Positions 1 through 14,000 of a DNA stretch of 64,000 nucleotides are shown one piece after another. Below the pieces are notes generated by a model. The model saw only the letters and a list, made by a program, of their open reading frames with translations, was not told where the DNA came from and did no database searches. A program made the translations under genes and the position numbers. The stretch is taken from contig OY725491.1 of the NCBI GenBank assembly GCA_963281255.1, forward strand, positions 5,444,857-5,508,856. Direction: 5' to 3'. The stretch's first letter is position 1, and the number at the start of each line of letters is the position of its first letter. The stretch comes from Aphrocallistes beatrix. Lineage: Eukaryota; Porifera; Hexactinellida; Sceptrulophora; Aphrocallistidae.

Positions 1-647
1 ATTTTATTTTTCAAATAAACTAGTATCAATCTTGGTTCTACCCAAAAACGTTTAAAAGTAAGGTTGATATTTATCTGATGTATTTGGGATTTCTATTTGC
101 AAAATTCGCCAAAATTGTCTATAAAATGACCTGTTGCGCAATGATACGATGACTAATCCATATTTATTAACAGATATATGTATTCTGACATCATGTTCAT
201 ATATTTTGATAATGCATTATTAAGGTCTATTCTGCATCGTTAACGATTTTCAGCTATTTGTGCATTATTTCAATCGGCTGCTACTTTATCCCTAGTCCTT
301 AATTTCCAGTCAACTGCGCGGCATTATATTGAATTAGCTATGGTTTAAATACTTATGTCTTGTTTCAAAACGATATAAAACCTTCATTTGGGATTAATAA
401 TGTAGTTACTTGGTTACATATGTCTAATGTTTAATAACTAAAAAGAAATGAGATTAGAGGACTCTCTTTAGAGAATAAGATCCAGTTAAGCACTAATAAC
501 TTTGTATATTTTGTTCTGTTTACTAAGAATAAAACATAATTTTGAATACATTTAGAGCGTCATTCATTTTTGAATGCAGCCTTGAAATTCAAATATTTAA
601 CCTATATTTGATTAACGAACGTTAATACGTGGTGTGTTCTTAAATAG
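1..647. other. Non-coding lead-in, probably an intron of the SRCR receptor
   Basis: AT-rich sequence without a convincing reading frame. The SRCR exon that follows begins at an AG acceptor in phase 1, so more exons (including the signal peptide) must lie upstream of the window. I see nothing else supportable here. Confidence 0.6.
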
Positions 648-947
648 TGAACGGAGATCTACGTTTGACTGGAGGAGATAATGGACTGGTAGAAGTGTAC
701 TACAATGGCTGGGGATTCATTTGTGATGATGGATGGAACACTGTGGATTCGAATACTGTGTGTAGGATATTAAGTTATGAAGTAGCAACATCTACCACTA
801 CTGGTGTATATCACAACAGTACTAATTATAAATTGAGTCACGTTGACTGTTATGGAAATGCGGCCAGCATCTCAGACTGTTATTATAGAATTTACACACC
901 AAATTCCTGTTCTCGCAATGAACACATCTCTGTTATGTGTGGACCAA
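648..947 (+). CDS. SRCR exon 1 of the window
   Basis: This exon encodes a 100-residue SRCR domain with six cysteines and an N-glycosylation sequon (NST) before the central Tyr-Lys-Leu. The usual Leu-Gly-Tyr after the second cysteine reads Leu-Ser-Tyr here. It starts after TAAATAG and ends before GTACAT, phase 1 on both sides, so it can be skipped or duplicated without a frame change. Confidence 0.85.
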
Positions 948-3900
948 GTACATGTATGTTCAAACATTTCATTCCCAATATTTACTTTCTTTGATATATA
1001 ATGTTAAAGTTATCGGTAAAGGATAGTGCTTCATAATATCAACCATCGTTTGATTGTCTGAATTCAAAGAAACAGTAAAAATACCGGAGTATAAGTATTG
1101 GGTAAAATTGCTAAATGGCAACTCTTTATTTGGCTCAGATAAATAAAATAAAATTCCATTCTCTTAATATTATTGCCTAAAATTCGGGAATCTTTATGTA
1201 CTATCCACAGTGGTCGAAAATGGTAAATTAGGAGAAGTAGGTATTTAGAAACGAGATAGACCTATGAAATGTATTATCAATGTATAGTATATCGACCATG
1301 ATAGACTATTTTCTCAACTCCAATCATTCATATGGCTTCGCGTTTGTTGATTATGACATCATCATCTAAATACACTCATTTAAATCCTATTAAATTGATA
1401 TTTAGAAGCGAGATAGACCTATGAAATGTACTATTATCAATGTATAGTATAATCATGGATATTTCTTCGTTTGCTAGATAATTCATGGAACTATTGTTAC
1501 AATATCTAAAAAACAACTTGTCTTCATATAGCCATAGCAAGCATTGTAATCTCTGATCAATTCGGGTGTGTGTGCAAGCAATTTATGCAAAGTTGGAGTA
1601 ATGCTGACCCATGGAAAATTGTTAATTATGAATTCGTATTCGTATATAGAGATCATAGGTTTATATAATGAATTATGAAATGTCTTATAAGAGCATTACA
1701 AGTATCCAAGTTGAATGTCAAAGTGGCAGATGTACGTTGGTGGTATGATGTGCTAACATAGCACAATAAAGTAGAATTGATATATAGATATTATGTTGCA
1801 TTTGTACAATAATACTTAAGAAAAGTTAATCATGGCCCCCAATAAATACTTATACAGACTTAATGTTGCTATGGTAAGAGGTATTGTCATACCCGCTATT
1901 ATTATAGTAACTTATTCAATGCATGTGCAAGTAAAACCCTAGAAACCATTGAAGTCACATAAATTGTTTTCAGTTGCCTTTTTTATGAATAAATAATTGC
2001 AAGAACAGGGGCATAGCCTGGTTTTACTGAATGGGCCTACAGATGGGTTGCGGGTCTGGAGTTTGGGTCTGCAGAGAGGCTGTGGGTCGGTAATTTGGGC
2101 CTGTGGGCTCTAGTTTGGGCCTGCCTGCAGGTTTTTGGCTACGCCTATGTGCAAGAATGAATTCTATTTTTTCACTAAATCGGCGGTTTTCGACACACAT
2201 AAATTGAACTAAATCTATGTTTGGGGCAACTTTTGGCATTCGAGATAAAAGTCTATTTCATAACAAATTTAATGATCTTTCAAATACGGCTAGTGATTTA
2301 GTACGCATCTCAGCACATTGGGTTTCCGGTTACCCAAAAAAGATGTTGGACAATGAAAAGCATAGAAATAATACTAATTTAGGGATAGACAATAGCAGAA
2401 AAATGGTCGTATCTAGCTTGAAGTTCTTACTTTCATTGAATTCTACGCTAAAAAATGTTATAGAAGAAATGTCATCAGCAAAAAAATCAATGTTCACATT
2501 GTCAAATTATTTGAGGAATAACGTAGTTTTTTTCAGCTAATTACCAAACAATATGTATAGTAGCGAACCCTCAAATTCCAAGTATCATAAATAGAGAAAT
2601 AGAGGCGATATTATTCTGTGATCGTTTTAATCTATCACAATAGAAACTAAACTTAATTTTAAGTACTAAATCCGTTGAAATTATTAGTATGAATCTTTTA
2701 CCTAATTCACTAGTTTGGACCACTGTGCTATCCAACTTCAATTCAATTAGAGAACAAATCAACGATTTAAATTCTTCGCTATGAAGTTTTTCTCTAAATG
2801 CCTTTTAAAATGTTGTATTTCTTATTATAGCAAATGGAGAACTACGCCTGACAGGAGGTTTCAGTGGATTGCTAGAAGTCTATTACAATGGATGGGGATT
2901 CATCTGTGATGATGGATGGGACAGTGTGGATGCAAATGCTATTTGCAAAATTTTAGGCTATCAAACAGTAATTATGACATCTATTGGGAGATATTATCCA
3001 AGCACCAACTACAAACTGAATTACATAAACTGTAATGGAAGTGAGAGTAGTATTTTAGACTGTAGCCACAGTATATCTGTAACACCTATCTGTTCTACAT
3101 CTGAACATATTTATATTGAATGTGGACCATGTAAGTGAAACTCTAAACGCATTTTGTTCGCTTACTTTGCGTTACTGACAAATTCATTATATTCACATCG
3201 AGTGTTATTCGTCTTATTCATCATTCAGGACATAACCTTATGTTGTTCTGGTTTCAACAGAACTATTTCAAACCCATATCTATGGCTACTGCCCTGTTAG
3301 TTGTATTATCCAAATAATTTGTTCAGACTGGAATGGAGTTCGAAACCAGGTGTTAAGGGTGATTTGAGGCGAAGAGAATTTAATTAGTCGCGTGATATAA
3401 TTGTATTTTAAGCGCATGACAAATTGACAATGTAAGACAATTTTGTGCTACACCCGAAATTTCCAGGGACGAAATTTCCGTTATGAAAAACTTGAGATCC
3501 TTGAAATGATCTTTGAGCATTGAAATCCTGACACAACTAATAAGATTAACACCACCTATGATTCTATACTATTTATCTTTATTTTTCAAATATGTAACCC
3601 ATATCTTACAAGTAGATAATCAAGAATATCAATAGGACAATGCATAATTGCTATGCTTTTTCATTAGGAATAGGTTTGGCCAGAAATTATATATGTACTA
3701 TGTGAACATTCACAATAGGAGTCCCTTAAAATGGTTTTGCAATGCTTGTTGATCTAAGAGGGCGTGTTATTTTTATCATTTAATAGTGAATGGTGATCTG
3801 CGATTGACTGGAGGTGATAGTGGACTCCTAGAAGTCTTTTACAATGGATGGGGATTCATCTGTGATAATGGATGGGATATTGTGGATGCTAATACTACCT

Positions 3901-6900
3901 GCAAAATATTAGGTTATGAAATGGTACTGCTAAATTCAAAAAGAAGATATAATGCAAGTGTTAACTACAAGCTCAACTTTATAAGCTGTAGGGGATATGA
4001 GACCAACATTCTGGACTGCGGTTATAGAAGATATGAAACGCGTCATTGTTCTTCATATGAACACATTTACATTGAATGTGGACCTGGTGAGTTTATTTTG
4101 CGCCAGTAGTAGGAAATTGCGGAACGAGTATATTAAGTTTAAAAGAACTGCTGGAGTATCATTACTAATCAACTTTCACCATTTTTTAGGATAAATATTG
4201 TGGCGAAATTAGAGCTGAAACGAATATTCTGAATCTATATACGTATTTCGAATCTATCTATTTGGTAATTATAAATCTACAAGTCTACAAAAAATGTGAA
4301 CTCTTTGAGAAATAATCTTACAAGTAAAATTTTCTTGAGAATATACAAGTATGATTAAAATTATGCAGGTAAATCAATGTCCATGATATAAAGGTCAAAT
4401 CAATCTCCACAAAAAATCTTTCAAGGAAAAACTCATTTAATGCAAGCAAATTCGTATTGATCATTTCGAGCAAGGATCAGAATATTCGGTATTTCGTTTC
4501 AGCCCTAGACGAAATGCTAAGAAAATAATCATAATTTATGCCTGAATCTAAAATTTATTGTCCTGAGAATAACTGGGAGTATTCAATTAAGAAATCTAGG
4601 GATGTTTTTTCAAACACTTAATAATGTGTATACTAGAAAAATTAAAGGCTTAAAATATTTTGTTATTAAAATTTTCAATAGTGAATGGAAATTTACGCTT
4701 GACTGAGGGAGAGAAAGGACTGCTAGAGGTTTATTATAATGGCTGGGGATTCATCTGTGATGATGGATGGAGTACAGTAAATGCGGAAACTATGTGTAAA
4801 ATAATAGGATTTGAAACAGCAATAACAACTTCAATCGGAAGGAATGACACAAGTACCAATTACAAGCTTAATCATATAAGCTGTAGTGGCGGTGAAACCA
4901 ACATTCTGGATTGTAGCTATCAGACATATATCACCAATGATTGTTCTTCGTATGAGCACATATATATTGAATGCGGACCAGGTAAAATATTATCTATAAT
5001 ACATTATTGAATAGATGTTGGGTCATTCAAATGATAAGTATGTAACACGGAAATTATAAAATCTAACAGTCATAATATGTCATAACCTCTTAAAACCTCC
5101 TCTTGTGATATCATACCTTAAACAGAATTTCTTCTTTTCTCCAACACATTTAAGAAGAGTCTCTGTTGGATATAGTAATAATGGCAGGGCAGAGAATTTC
5201 TGATCAAATTATGTCCAGTGAAATTTGTATGGATTATGATTGTGGAGGGAGACACATAAACCGACACAATTATCACTATATCCAATTCATAGACTACTTA
5301 AATAAAGGACTGAAAACGGTCAAATAAGGTCTTGGAACTTGAGTTCATTGTGAAATTTAATGATACTCGCAATTCGTTGAATTTAGACGTCATACAAGTA
5401 GATGTATTACAATTCAATAGGAAGTCATATTTTTGGAATCCATTGGTTATGTGACTAAGATATCTCTAATATTTGTGGAATATGATTTGAAAAGAGTGGT
5501 TTTCACACCTTTTCCAAATGTAAAAGACCCTGCTTTTAGATCTTCTAAGGAACACTGACTATGTCATTAAAGTGTATCCATTTCCTATTTGTAATAAAAG
5601 ATTCGATTTTATGAATGTGAAGGTTTTAATTGATTGATTAACTACGTATGTATATTCTCAAAATAACTGAGTTATCTACTTTTATCAAATAGTGAATGGT
5701 GCCCTGCGCTTGACTGGAGGAGATACTGGACTGTTAGAAGTCTATTACAACGGTTGGGGGTTCATTTGTGACGATGGATGGAATCGAATAGACGCAAATA
5801 CTGTGTGTAAATTGTTAGGACATAATGTAGTAAACAATACAGAAATTGGCAGATATCATAATAGCACAAACTACAGGCTGAACCTTATTGGATGCAGAGG
5901 AATGGAAAATAACATTCTGGAATGTAATTATAACATTTATTCACCAAATTCTTGCTCAAAGAATGAGCACATTTATGTTTCTTGTCTACCAAGTGAGTTC
6001 ATTATATTCAACTCGTATTATTGCCAGATAAATATACGTACATCCCTCATTTTACTATTTTTTGTGTGGAAATATTGGAAGATTTTCTAATAACTTTCCA
6101 GTTGAATTCTCTCATCCTTACTATTAAAATTCAGTGGCGTAGCACTGACTCAAAAAGTGGTCAGGCTAAAAACATGTAAACCATGAGTTGGACTCGGAAT
6201 TTTGCTATGTCATTTGTCCAATAAAATAAAATTAATAATATTATTCTGTGTATTCGTCGTAATGGATCCACTTCCACTGCTCAAAACACTTTACATTGAA
6301 TGCTCTTTGCACAACATTAGTCAACCCAAAAGAGCGTTTTGGGAAAATAAAAGTTTTTGGATGATGGGGCTCTTTAGGTAAAGGCGATGCCATTGAGAAA
6401 TATAATTCAGCTAGCAAACTTGATAAATAAGGTCAGAGAAAAGATATACATAGATTGGAATGCAATAGCACAAACTTATAAGTCAGCAAATAGGAAAATT
6501 CATGGTCCGGCCGAAAACCGGACCCGCCGGACTGGCTAAAAAAGAAGTCCGGCCAAAAGCCAGACCATCTGATCCTTGCCCAAAAAAGTGATCCGGCCAA
6601 AGCCGGACCTGCCGCACCTACTCCTACGCCTATGAAATTATAAAAAGGTGACAATCTTAATGGAATTATGACGTCATTGTGACCTTTTTTTATAATTAAA
6701 ATTTCGGTTTTCGATTTTACAAGAATGAAGTCTCATTTGAACGTGTATATTAATATATAATAAATATGACACTATCATCAAAAATGATGATTCATCATTA
6801 CACATCAAATATTGAAAAGTTGATAAATTTTGTGAACTTTCGAGTGATATTGATTATAACAATAAGACAGACGTATTTAGAGATGTAATCTATTTTATAA

Positions 6901-9900
6901 TTAATTAATGTGAAGCTAGACGCCTAAAAGGCACATCTTGCGACCCTTTGTGTTCACCAGCCCCGCGGCAGATGCAAGCGATGCGAGCTTGTAGTACAGA
7001 ATACTAAATCTACACAACAATAGAAAGAAGATTTACAGACAATTAACTATGAGGTTTTGTTTAGGATATGGAGATCTACGCTTAACAAGAGGCTTCAGTG
7101 GATTATTAGAGGTGTTCTACAATGGATGGGGATTTATCTGTGACCATGGATGGAGTATTATCGAAGCAAATACAGTTTGCAAAATATTGGGTTACGAGAA
7201 GGTAATCACAACGTCAATTGGAAGATATAATGTTAGTACTATTTACAAGTTAAATAGCGTCAGCTGTCAAGGAAATGAAACAAATATTCTGGAATGCAGT
7301 TATTCGACTTTAGATGTAGATATCTGTTCTGCGAATGAACACATATTTGTAGAATGCGGTCCAGGTTTGTGAACTTGAATATATATATATACACTACCCG
7401 GACAAAAGTATTTGCACACTTCATTATCTTACGTGCATTTAATATTAAAATGGGTCTATTCATGAAGATTAAAACTCCGAAACGGTAAGTGATACAACTA
7501 ATCGGGTTTCAAATTCAAAATCTTCGCATTCGAATTAGTTATTGTAGGATATTTCTAATCAATTACTAATTCTCAATTATTTCAAATGATCAATCACTGC
7601 CACCTTGTGCTACATATGTCCCTCTTTATCACTACACATGATGGTGATGTACTACCCCTTGTGCCACATGTTGATAATTTTACTCATTGGGTTGAGCCAT
7701 TTGTTAGAAATCTTCAACTATTACTAATTCGAATGTGAAGATTTCGAATCTTAAATCAGACTCTTAATAGCTCTTAGAGTTTGAATACTTTTCCCTTCAT
7801 GAAAAGATCAATTTAGCACTATTTGTATGAGGAAGAATATAGTATACAAATACTTTTGTCCGGTTAGTGTATATATAGTACAAGCGCGCTTCGCTTACTT
7901 GCGCTGCGCGGCTGGCGGACACTTCGTGTCCGCCGGAGGCTCCCTTCGGTCGCCTGAAGGTGAGACTGGTTAATTATAAAGGAGATATCATCTCTAAATA
8001 TGTCCATCTTAGTTTTTAAATCGATATCACTCGAAAAATCACCAAATTTGTCAATTTTTAAAATTTTGATGAGTAATGATGACGTCATAACAAAGTTGAG
8101 TCATCATTTTTTGATGATAGTTGCATCATATGTGAGGTATGTTAGTAAATCAACAATTATGCATAATTGTTCATTTTACAACAATTATGCATAATTGTTT
8201 GTCTAATACGACAATTATGAATAATTGTTGTGAAATGAAGTTTTGCATAATTGTTTAAAATGAAAGCAACAATTATGCAAAATTGTAACTGTCACGAAAA
8301 TTTTTATCCAGGGGACCAATTTTTTTCATGGAAAATTGGTCCTATGCTGAAGTTTTGATCCTGCATGGACAAATTTTCCATGGAATATTGGTCCGGGGGA
8401 CCATTTTTTTCACAGTTAACCCGATTTCTCCAATTGAGGATGTATGTATTGTATCAAAAAATTAGATAAGCTAAACATGTAGTATATCTAATTAGATGAT
8501 AGTCAATGAGAAACTTAGAATAAACATTCTGTTGATTTTCGATATTACTGGTAACATCTTCACCCAAAAGTTCTGGGTCTAAATGAATTTTAACCCTAGC
8601 ATTTAGACCTGAATCTTCCTATAAGGATTTATAAAATAATTTGAAGAGACTTGGTAGGGCAGTTTTCACTCATTTTGTGGAATACATTCGACGAACACAC
8701 ACGGTCCTAGAACTAATAATAAACTAGAGAGATGGCATTCTTACTATTAAAACTCGATTAATTTATATGTGTGTATGTGTGTATATATATATATATATCT
8801 GTAACGAATTGATTGAAGAAACAGCCAGGCGTAGAAAGCTGATTTTTGGCATGTGGGAGTCTTTTGGCTATGGCTCCAGTAAGTTCTGAGCTCAGAGTAA
8901 AATGTCAACTCATCATGGAATTATGACGTCATTGTCACATTTTTAAAAGTTAAGCAACACAGTTATTCGGGCATAACTCAGCCATTATAGGAGATAGAAG
9001 GCTGAAATTTTAATAGAATCTGTATACTAACACGTCTCACATATGATGCAACTATCATCAAAAAATGATGACTCATCACTCTGCATATAACGTCATCATT
9101 ACTCATCAAAATTTTAAAAATTGACAAATTTGGTGTTTTTTCTTGTGATATCGATTTTAAACTAAGATGGACATATTTAGAGATGATATATCTCGTTTAA
9201 TTAACCAATGTCACCTCCAGGCGACCGAAGGGAGCCTTCGGCGGACACAAAGTGTCCGCCAGACGCGCAGCGCAAGCAAGCGAAGCGCGCTTGAAATAAT
9301 TAAAAGAATGGCTCGAAAGGTGCAGTAAATATCTACGAAATTGTAAAATATGCATAATTGTCGCATTAGATGAACAATTTTGCATAATTGTCGTATTAGA
9401 TGAACAATTTTGCATAATTGTCGCATTAGATGAACAATTATGCATAATTGTTGATTTCGCAAATTTGTCCTAACATATACACATATATAGATTAATCGAG
9501 TTTTAATAGTAAGGATATATACTATATATTTATGTATATACATATCTGGAACGAATTGATTGAAGAAACTACCGGTCATAGAACGATAATTTTTGGCGTG
9601 TGGGAGTTTTTTAGCTATGGTTCCAGTAAGTTCTGAGCTCAGAGCAAAATGTTGACTCATCATGGAATTATGACGTCATTGTCATATTTTTAAAAGTTAA
9701 GCAACAGAGTTATTCGAGCATAACTCAGCCATTATAGGAGATAGAAGGCTGAAATTTCAATAGAATATGTATGTTAATATTATTCAAATGTGGTTTAACT
9801 ATCATCAAAAAATAATGACTCATCACTTTGTTATGACGTCATCATTACTCATCAAAATTTTAAAATTTGATAAATTTGGTGATTTTTCGTGCGATATCGA

Positions 9901-11038
9901 TTATAACAATAGGTCAGTATTTAGAGATGTTATCTCCCATATAATTAATCAATGATGGCCGCAGGCGACCGAAGGGAGCCTCCGGCGGACACAAAGTGTC
10001 TGCCAGCCGCGCAGCGCAAGCAAGCGAAGAGCGCTTGTATATATATATATATGTTATGGGCAATATGAGAAATTGGTCATTTTGCATAATGCCTAGACAA
10101 TATGCATAATGCTATTTTCTGAGTCAATATGCATAATGTCCAGACAATATGCATAATGCTATTTTCTGAGTCAATATGCATAATGTCCAGACAATATGCA
10201 TAATGCTTCTCTCATTGGACAATATATGAAATACAATTTTCCATACGCATTATACAAATTTTCTTGTTGTCAGCATTATTTTTACTAAACAAAGATACTT
10301 ATTTATTGATCAGAGGTTAAATTTAATAGAAGCCTATTTCTACTAATTAATTTTTAACAATTTTGTGAGTCATAGCCTATGATTGAGTAGCATTTCATTA
10401 TCATTCTCTCATTATTGTTTGCGTTATCATCATGCGAAGTGCCTGATACATGGAAATATTTCAATGACCCTATTTCTAAATATGTTCAGCATGTTAGGGT
10501 AAATCACTAGCAGTTAACTATTAAATATATCGTGTAATTGAAATTCACTGTAATGTTTTAAATAATAACTATAGTTAAGCGGTAAGTAAACTTGATGCGG
10601 GCGGTGGAGCAGAGATAAGTTTCTAATAATAGTTAATGATGGCCTAATCGTACCCATTCATTCATAATTTTTTGCTAGGAGCAAGACCAATGTTTGAACA
10701 AGTGGAATTGTGTCGACCGGTGTTATATAACTAACGGCAGATAAATTCATTCAAAAAAGTGACCGAAATCAAAGGGTTCGTTATGCATATTGTCTCTGGA
10801 CATTATGTATATTGTCCAATGAGAGAAGCATTATGCATATTGTCTGGACATTATGCATATTGACTCAGAAAATAGCATTATGCATATTGCCTAGGCATTG
10901 TGCAAAATGACCAATTTCTCATATTGCCCATAACATATATACTACGTAACTTGAAACTTTATCTCATATTATACTTACTTAGCATAGCTATATTTCGCAA
11001 ATACTGTTAACTTCGATTATTAAACGAAACTCACCACC

Positions 11039-11080
<42 letters not shown>

Positions 11081-14000
11081 CATTGAAAACTAATGAAATT
11101 ATGTAAATATGTATTTAGAAAATAGAGCAGATTGGCCAACATATCTAAGATTTTCTTAAAACCGTTAACCGGTTAACCAGTCCAGTTTACTATGTAGAAG
11201 GAGATATACAGTCTACTACGCTTAATAGGGTCACTGTTTAATCGGGTCAACGCTTAATTAGGTCACTTTTAGCAGAACCAGAAGAGCTCTCACATATAAG
11301 TTAATACGAAATATTTTCGGTTAATAGGGTTCTCCGCCTAATACAAATGTCCTCTGACCAAAGTAGCCCTATTAAGCGGAGTCGACTGCATACTTACCAA
11401 CCCTCTCGAAAATTTTCCTGATGTTTAGGAGTGAAATCCCTGGATTTCAATGGTAAATCCCTGGATGCTATTATATCTTTAAAGTTAATGACGAAGTTGG
11501 CATTAATCAATAGATTTAAATTTCGAAATTCTCGATCTTGGGAATTCCCTGGATTTAAAATAAAGGTCAAATATATGTAATTAAATATATCGAAATGGAT
11601 AAGTAAGTGATTTAAGGAAAGGTACATCATATATATTGTCATCTAACGCGTTAAATAATCACACCAGGTTAAAATTCAAATTTTCGAAATTCGTGATACA
11701 GGAATTTTTCCTGGATTCCTGAAGATAAATAATGACTAAGACTGGTAAATATGCGATTGTATATATAAATCCGCGTTTAATAAGAATACTTCTACTTGCT
11801 GCCCACCATATCTAGTAGCTATCACATGGATTGCACCCTATATAACTTGAAAATATTTTAGTAAATGGAGACCTACGTCTGACAGAAGGTTCTAGGGGAC
11901 TCTTGGAAGTCTATTACAATGGATGGGGATTCATATGTGACGATGGACGGGATGCTGTAGATGCAAATACTACTTGTAAAATATTGGGTTATGAATCTGT
12001 GAAAAGGACATCTATTGGAAGATACAATGCAAGCACCAACTACAAACTTAATAACATTGATTGCATAGGAAATGAGAGTATATTTTTGGATTGTGGCTAT
12101 CATGAAGCGATGACAAAAAATTGTTCAACAGATAAGCACATTTTTATTGAATGTTCCTATGGTACCACGGGTGTAATATTTCAACGAAAATTTGAGAAAA
12201 ATTACCAATGCAAACCACCTCTATAACAATGTTTTAGGATGTCTATAGCATAAGAATCTCGGGTCATCTCACTCTGGTCACGTCAGAATTTTTAAATTTT
12301 CGTCTTTTTCACAGGTGTCATTATGTATATATTCGAAATTTTTATTTTGTTTATTCTAAGCGGAAGAAAGATTGAATGGGTATTTATAGCATTAAGAATG
12401 GACAGAAATACAATGTATATTGTATTAAGGTGATCATTTAAGACTTGTCAGTTCACTCTTATCCTATTCTTTAAATTTATTTCAATTTTTGCTAAAATTT
12501 ATACTTGTATTTCGTCTTTCATTAACATACCTTGAAAGACTACTTAAAATTAATGTTAAAATAGTGAAGAAGTGATTCTACTTCATTCGGGAGCATTTAT
12601 GATATAACAGAATATCATATATGATGCTTCTGAAACATTTTTCACAAAACTATACTTGATTTCCCATGTCGGCCATTCAATTTCGGACGAAAATGAAATT
12701 GAGGATTTTACGTATATTTTACAGTTGTACGCTAGACCTTTAAATTTTAGTTGATAATATAAAAATGCACTTTTGACTGGTAAATATTTAATCTTTCAAC
12801 AATATTGGATATGGTACTGTCTCCTGATTCAGAACAGGAGGATATTAATTTCTATTGTGAGCCTACATTTAATGAAATATCAATTGTCAATCGGAGTCAC
12901 TCTCATCTGAGTTTTCAGAGTCAGTCAACCAGTTATGTAGTTCTATTCTTTCTTCATCGTGCTCATTTGATTCGCTTTCAAATTCAAAATCTTGTGCGTT
13001 ATTAAATTCTTCATCCGTATTTTCTGATGTATTTTCTCGGTTTTCCTATTCAATATCTTACGATAAATGTCGAAATTCTTTGAAATTCTATTGTACAAAT
13101 TAGTATTTTATTGCTCATCTATGGATATTCCAAATGAAATTTCTGATCTTTTTGATAATTATCATATTGATAGTTTATATCGTCTTTGTCGGTTTTGTTT
13201 CAATCGACTTTCTTCCCAAACTATCCCCAAGGAAGCCATTCGCAAACCACCTACCCAACTGGTAGTAGAAAGAGCTCTGAAATTTTATCAGATACATTTC
13301 AAGGTAGAAATTTCTGATATGACTAAGCCTAAAGTTCTTTGCTCTGGCTGTCGTACTCGTCTTGCTAATCTGGAAACTGGGAAATTAACTTTGGAAAAAT
13401 TCGAGAAGGACCGTAAAAATCTCGAGATTCTACCAATTATCGAAGATCAACAATATGGTACTCGTAGAATTACAGGTTGTACATCAGATAATCGTTGCCA
13501 TGTTTGCCAAATTAATGGCTCTTGCCTTAACAACTACATCAAACTTAAAACTCATGGTCCTAAACCAGGCAGACCTCTAGAACAGTCACCATGTAGAACA
13601 ATGTGTAGTAAATGTGGAAAATTTCTAGAAAATCACAACGATAAATTTTGTAGAAATATCCTAAAACACCCCCACAGTTCATCAGAAGCTGGAAAGCATT
13701 TTGCGGAGAGAGTAGAAGCACGAGGGTTTACAAGTAAATTAGCAGCTGGTTATATCAAAGACACATTAAAAAAAAGATATTCATTCTAATTCATGCAAGC
13801 CATTAATTGGTCTCAACCATCCCTTTGATGCAAACAACAGACTGGCAATAACAACAATCAAATATGATGGTAGAAAAAGTCCAGTACTAAAGCAATTGAG
13901 CATTGAATCTGCTCGAGATATTCAAAGACTAGGACATCTTGGTCTTGGAAAACATTCATATTGGGAATTGGGCAGAATTTTACGTCGGGATGGGATTGTC

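Larger units (their letters stand above)
948..2830. other. Intron 1 of the SRCR gene
   Basis: This 1.9-kb intron holds an imperfect direct repeat (1240-1452), a G/C-rich repeat (2012-2155) and a decayed reading frame (2217-2760). The remainder shows nothing recognisable. Confidence 0.6.
3131..5692. other. Introns between SRCR exons 2 and 5
   Basis: Three introns (3131-3786, 4087-4681, 4982-5692) separate the middle exons. They are AT-rich and I see no mobile element or conserved structure in them. They are much shorter and cleaner than the introns further downstream. Confidence 0.5.

Noticed and set aside
9197-9663. Open frames with repeated CSSN/ATIMQN and LMRQLCKIVHL patterns
   Set aside because: They read through the 30-bp tandem array and a GC-ended repeat; the periodic residues are a repeat artefact.
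12805-13005. Open frame beginning MDMVLSPDSEQED, also at 15262-15456 on the other strand
   Set aside because: It lies in both arms of the long terminal inverted repeat, antisense to the transposase 3' end. One is the mirror of the other; no independent gene.
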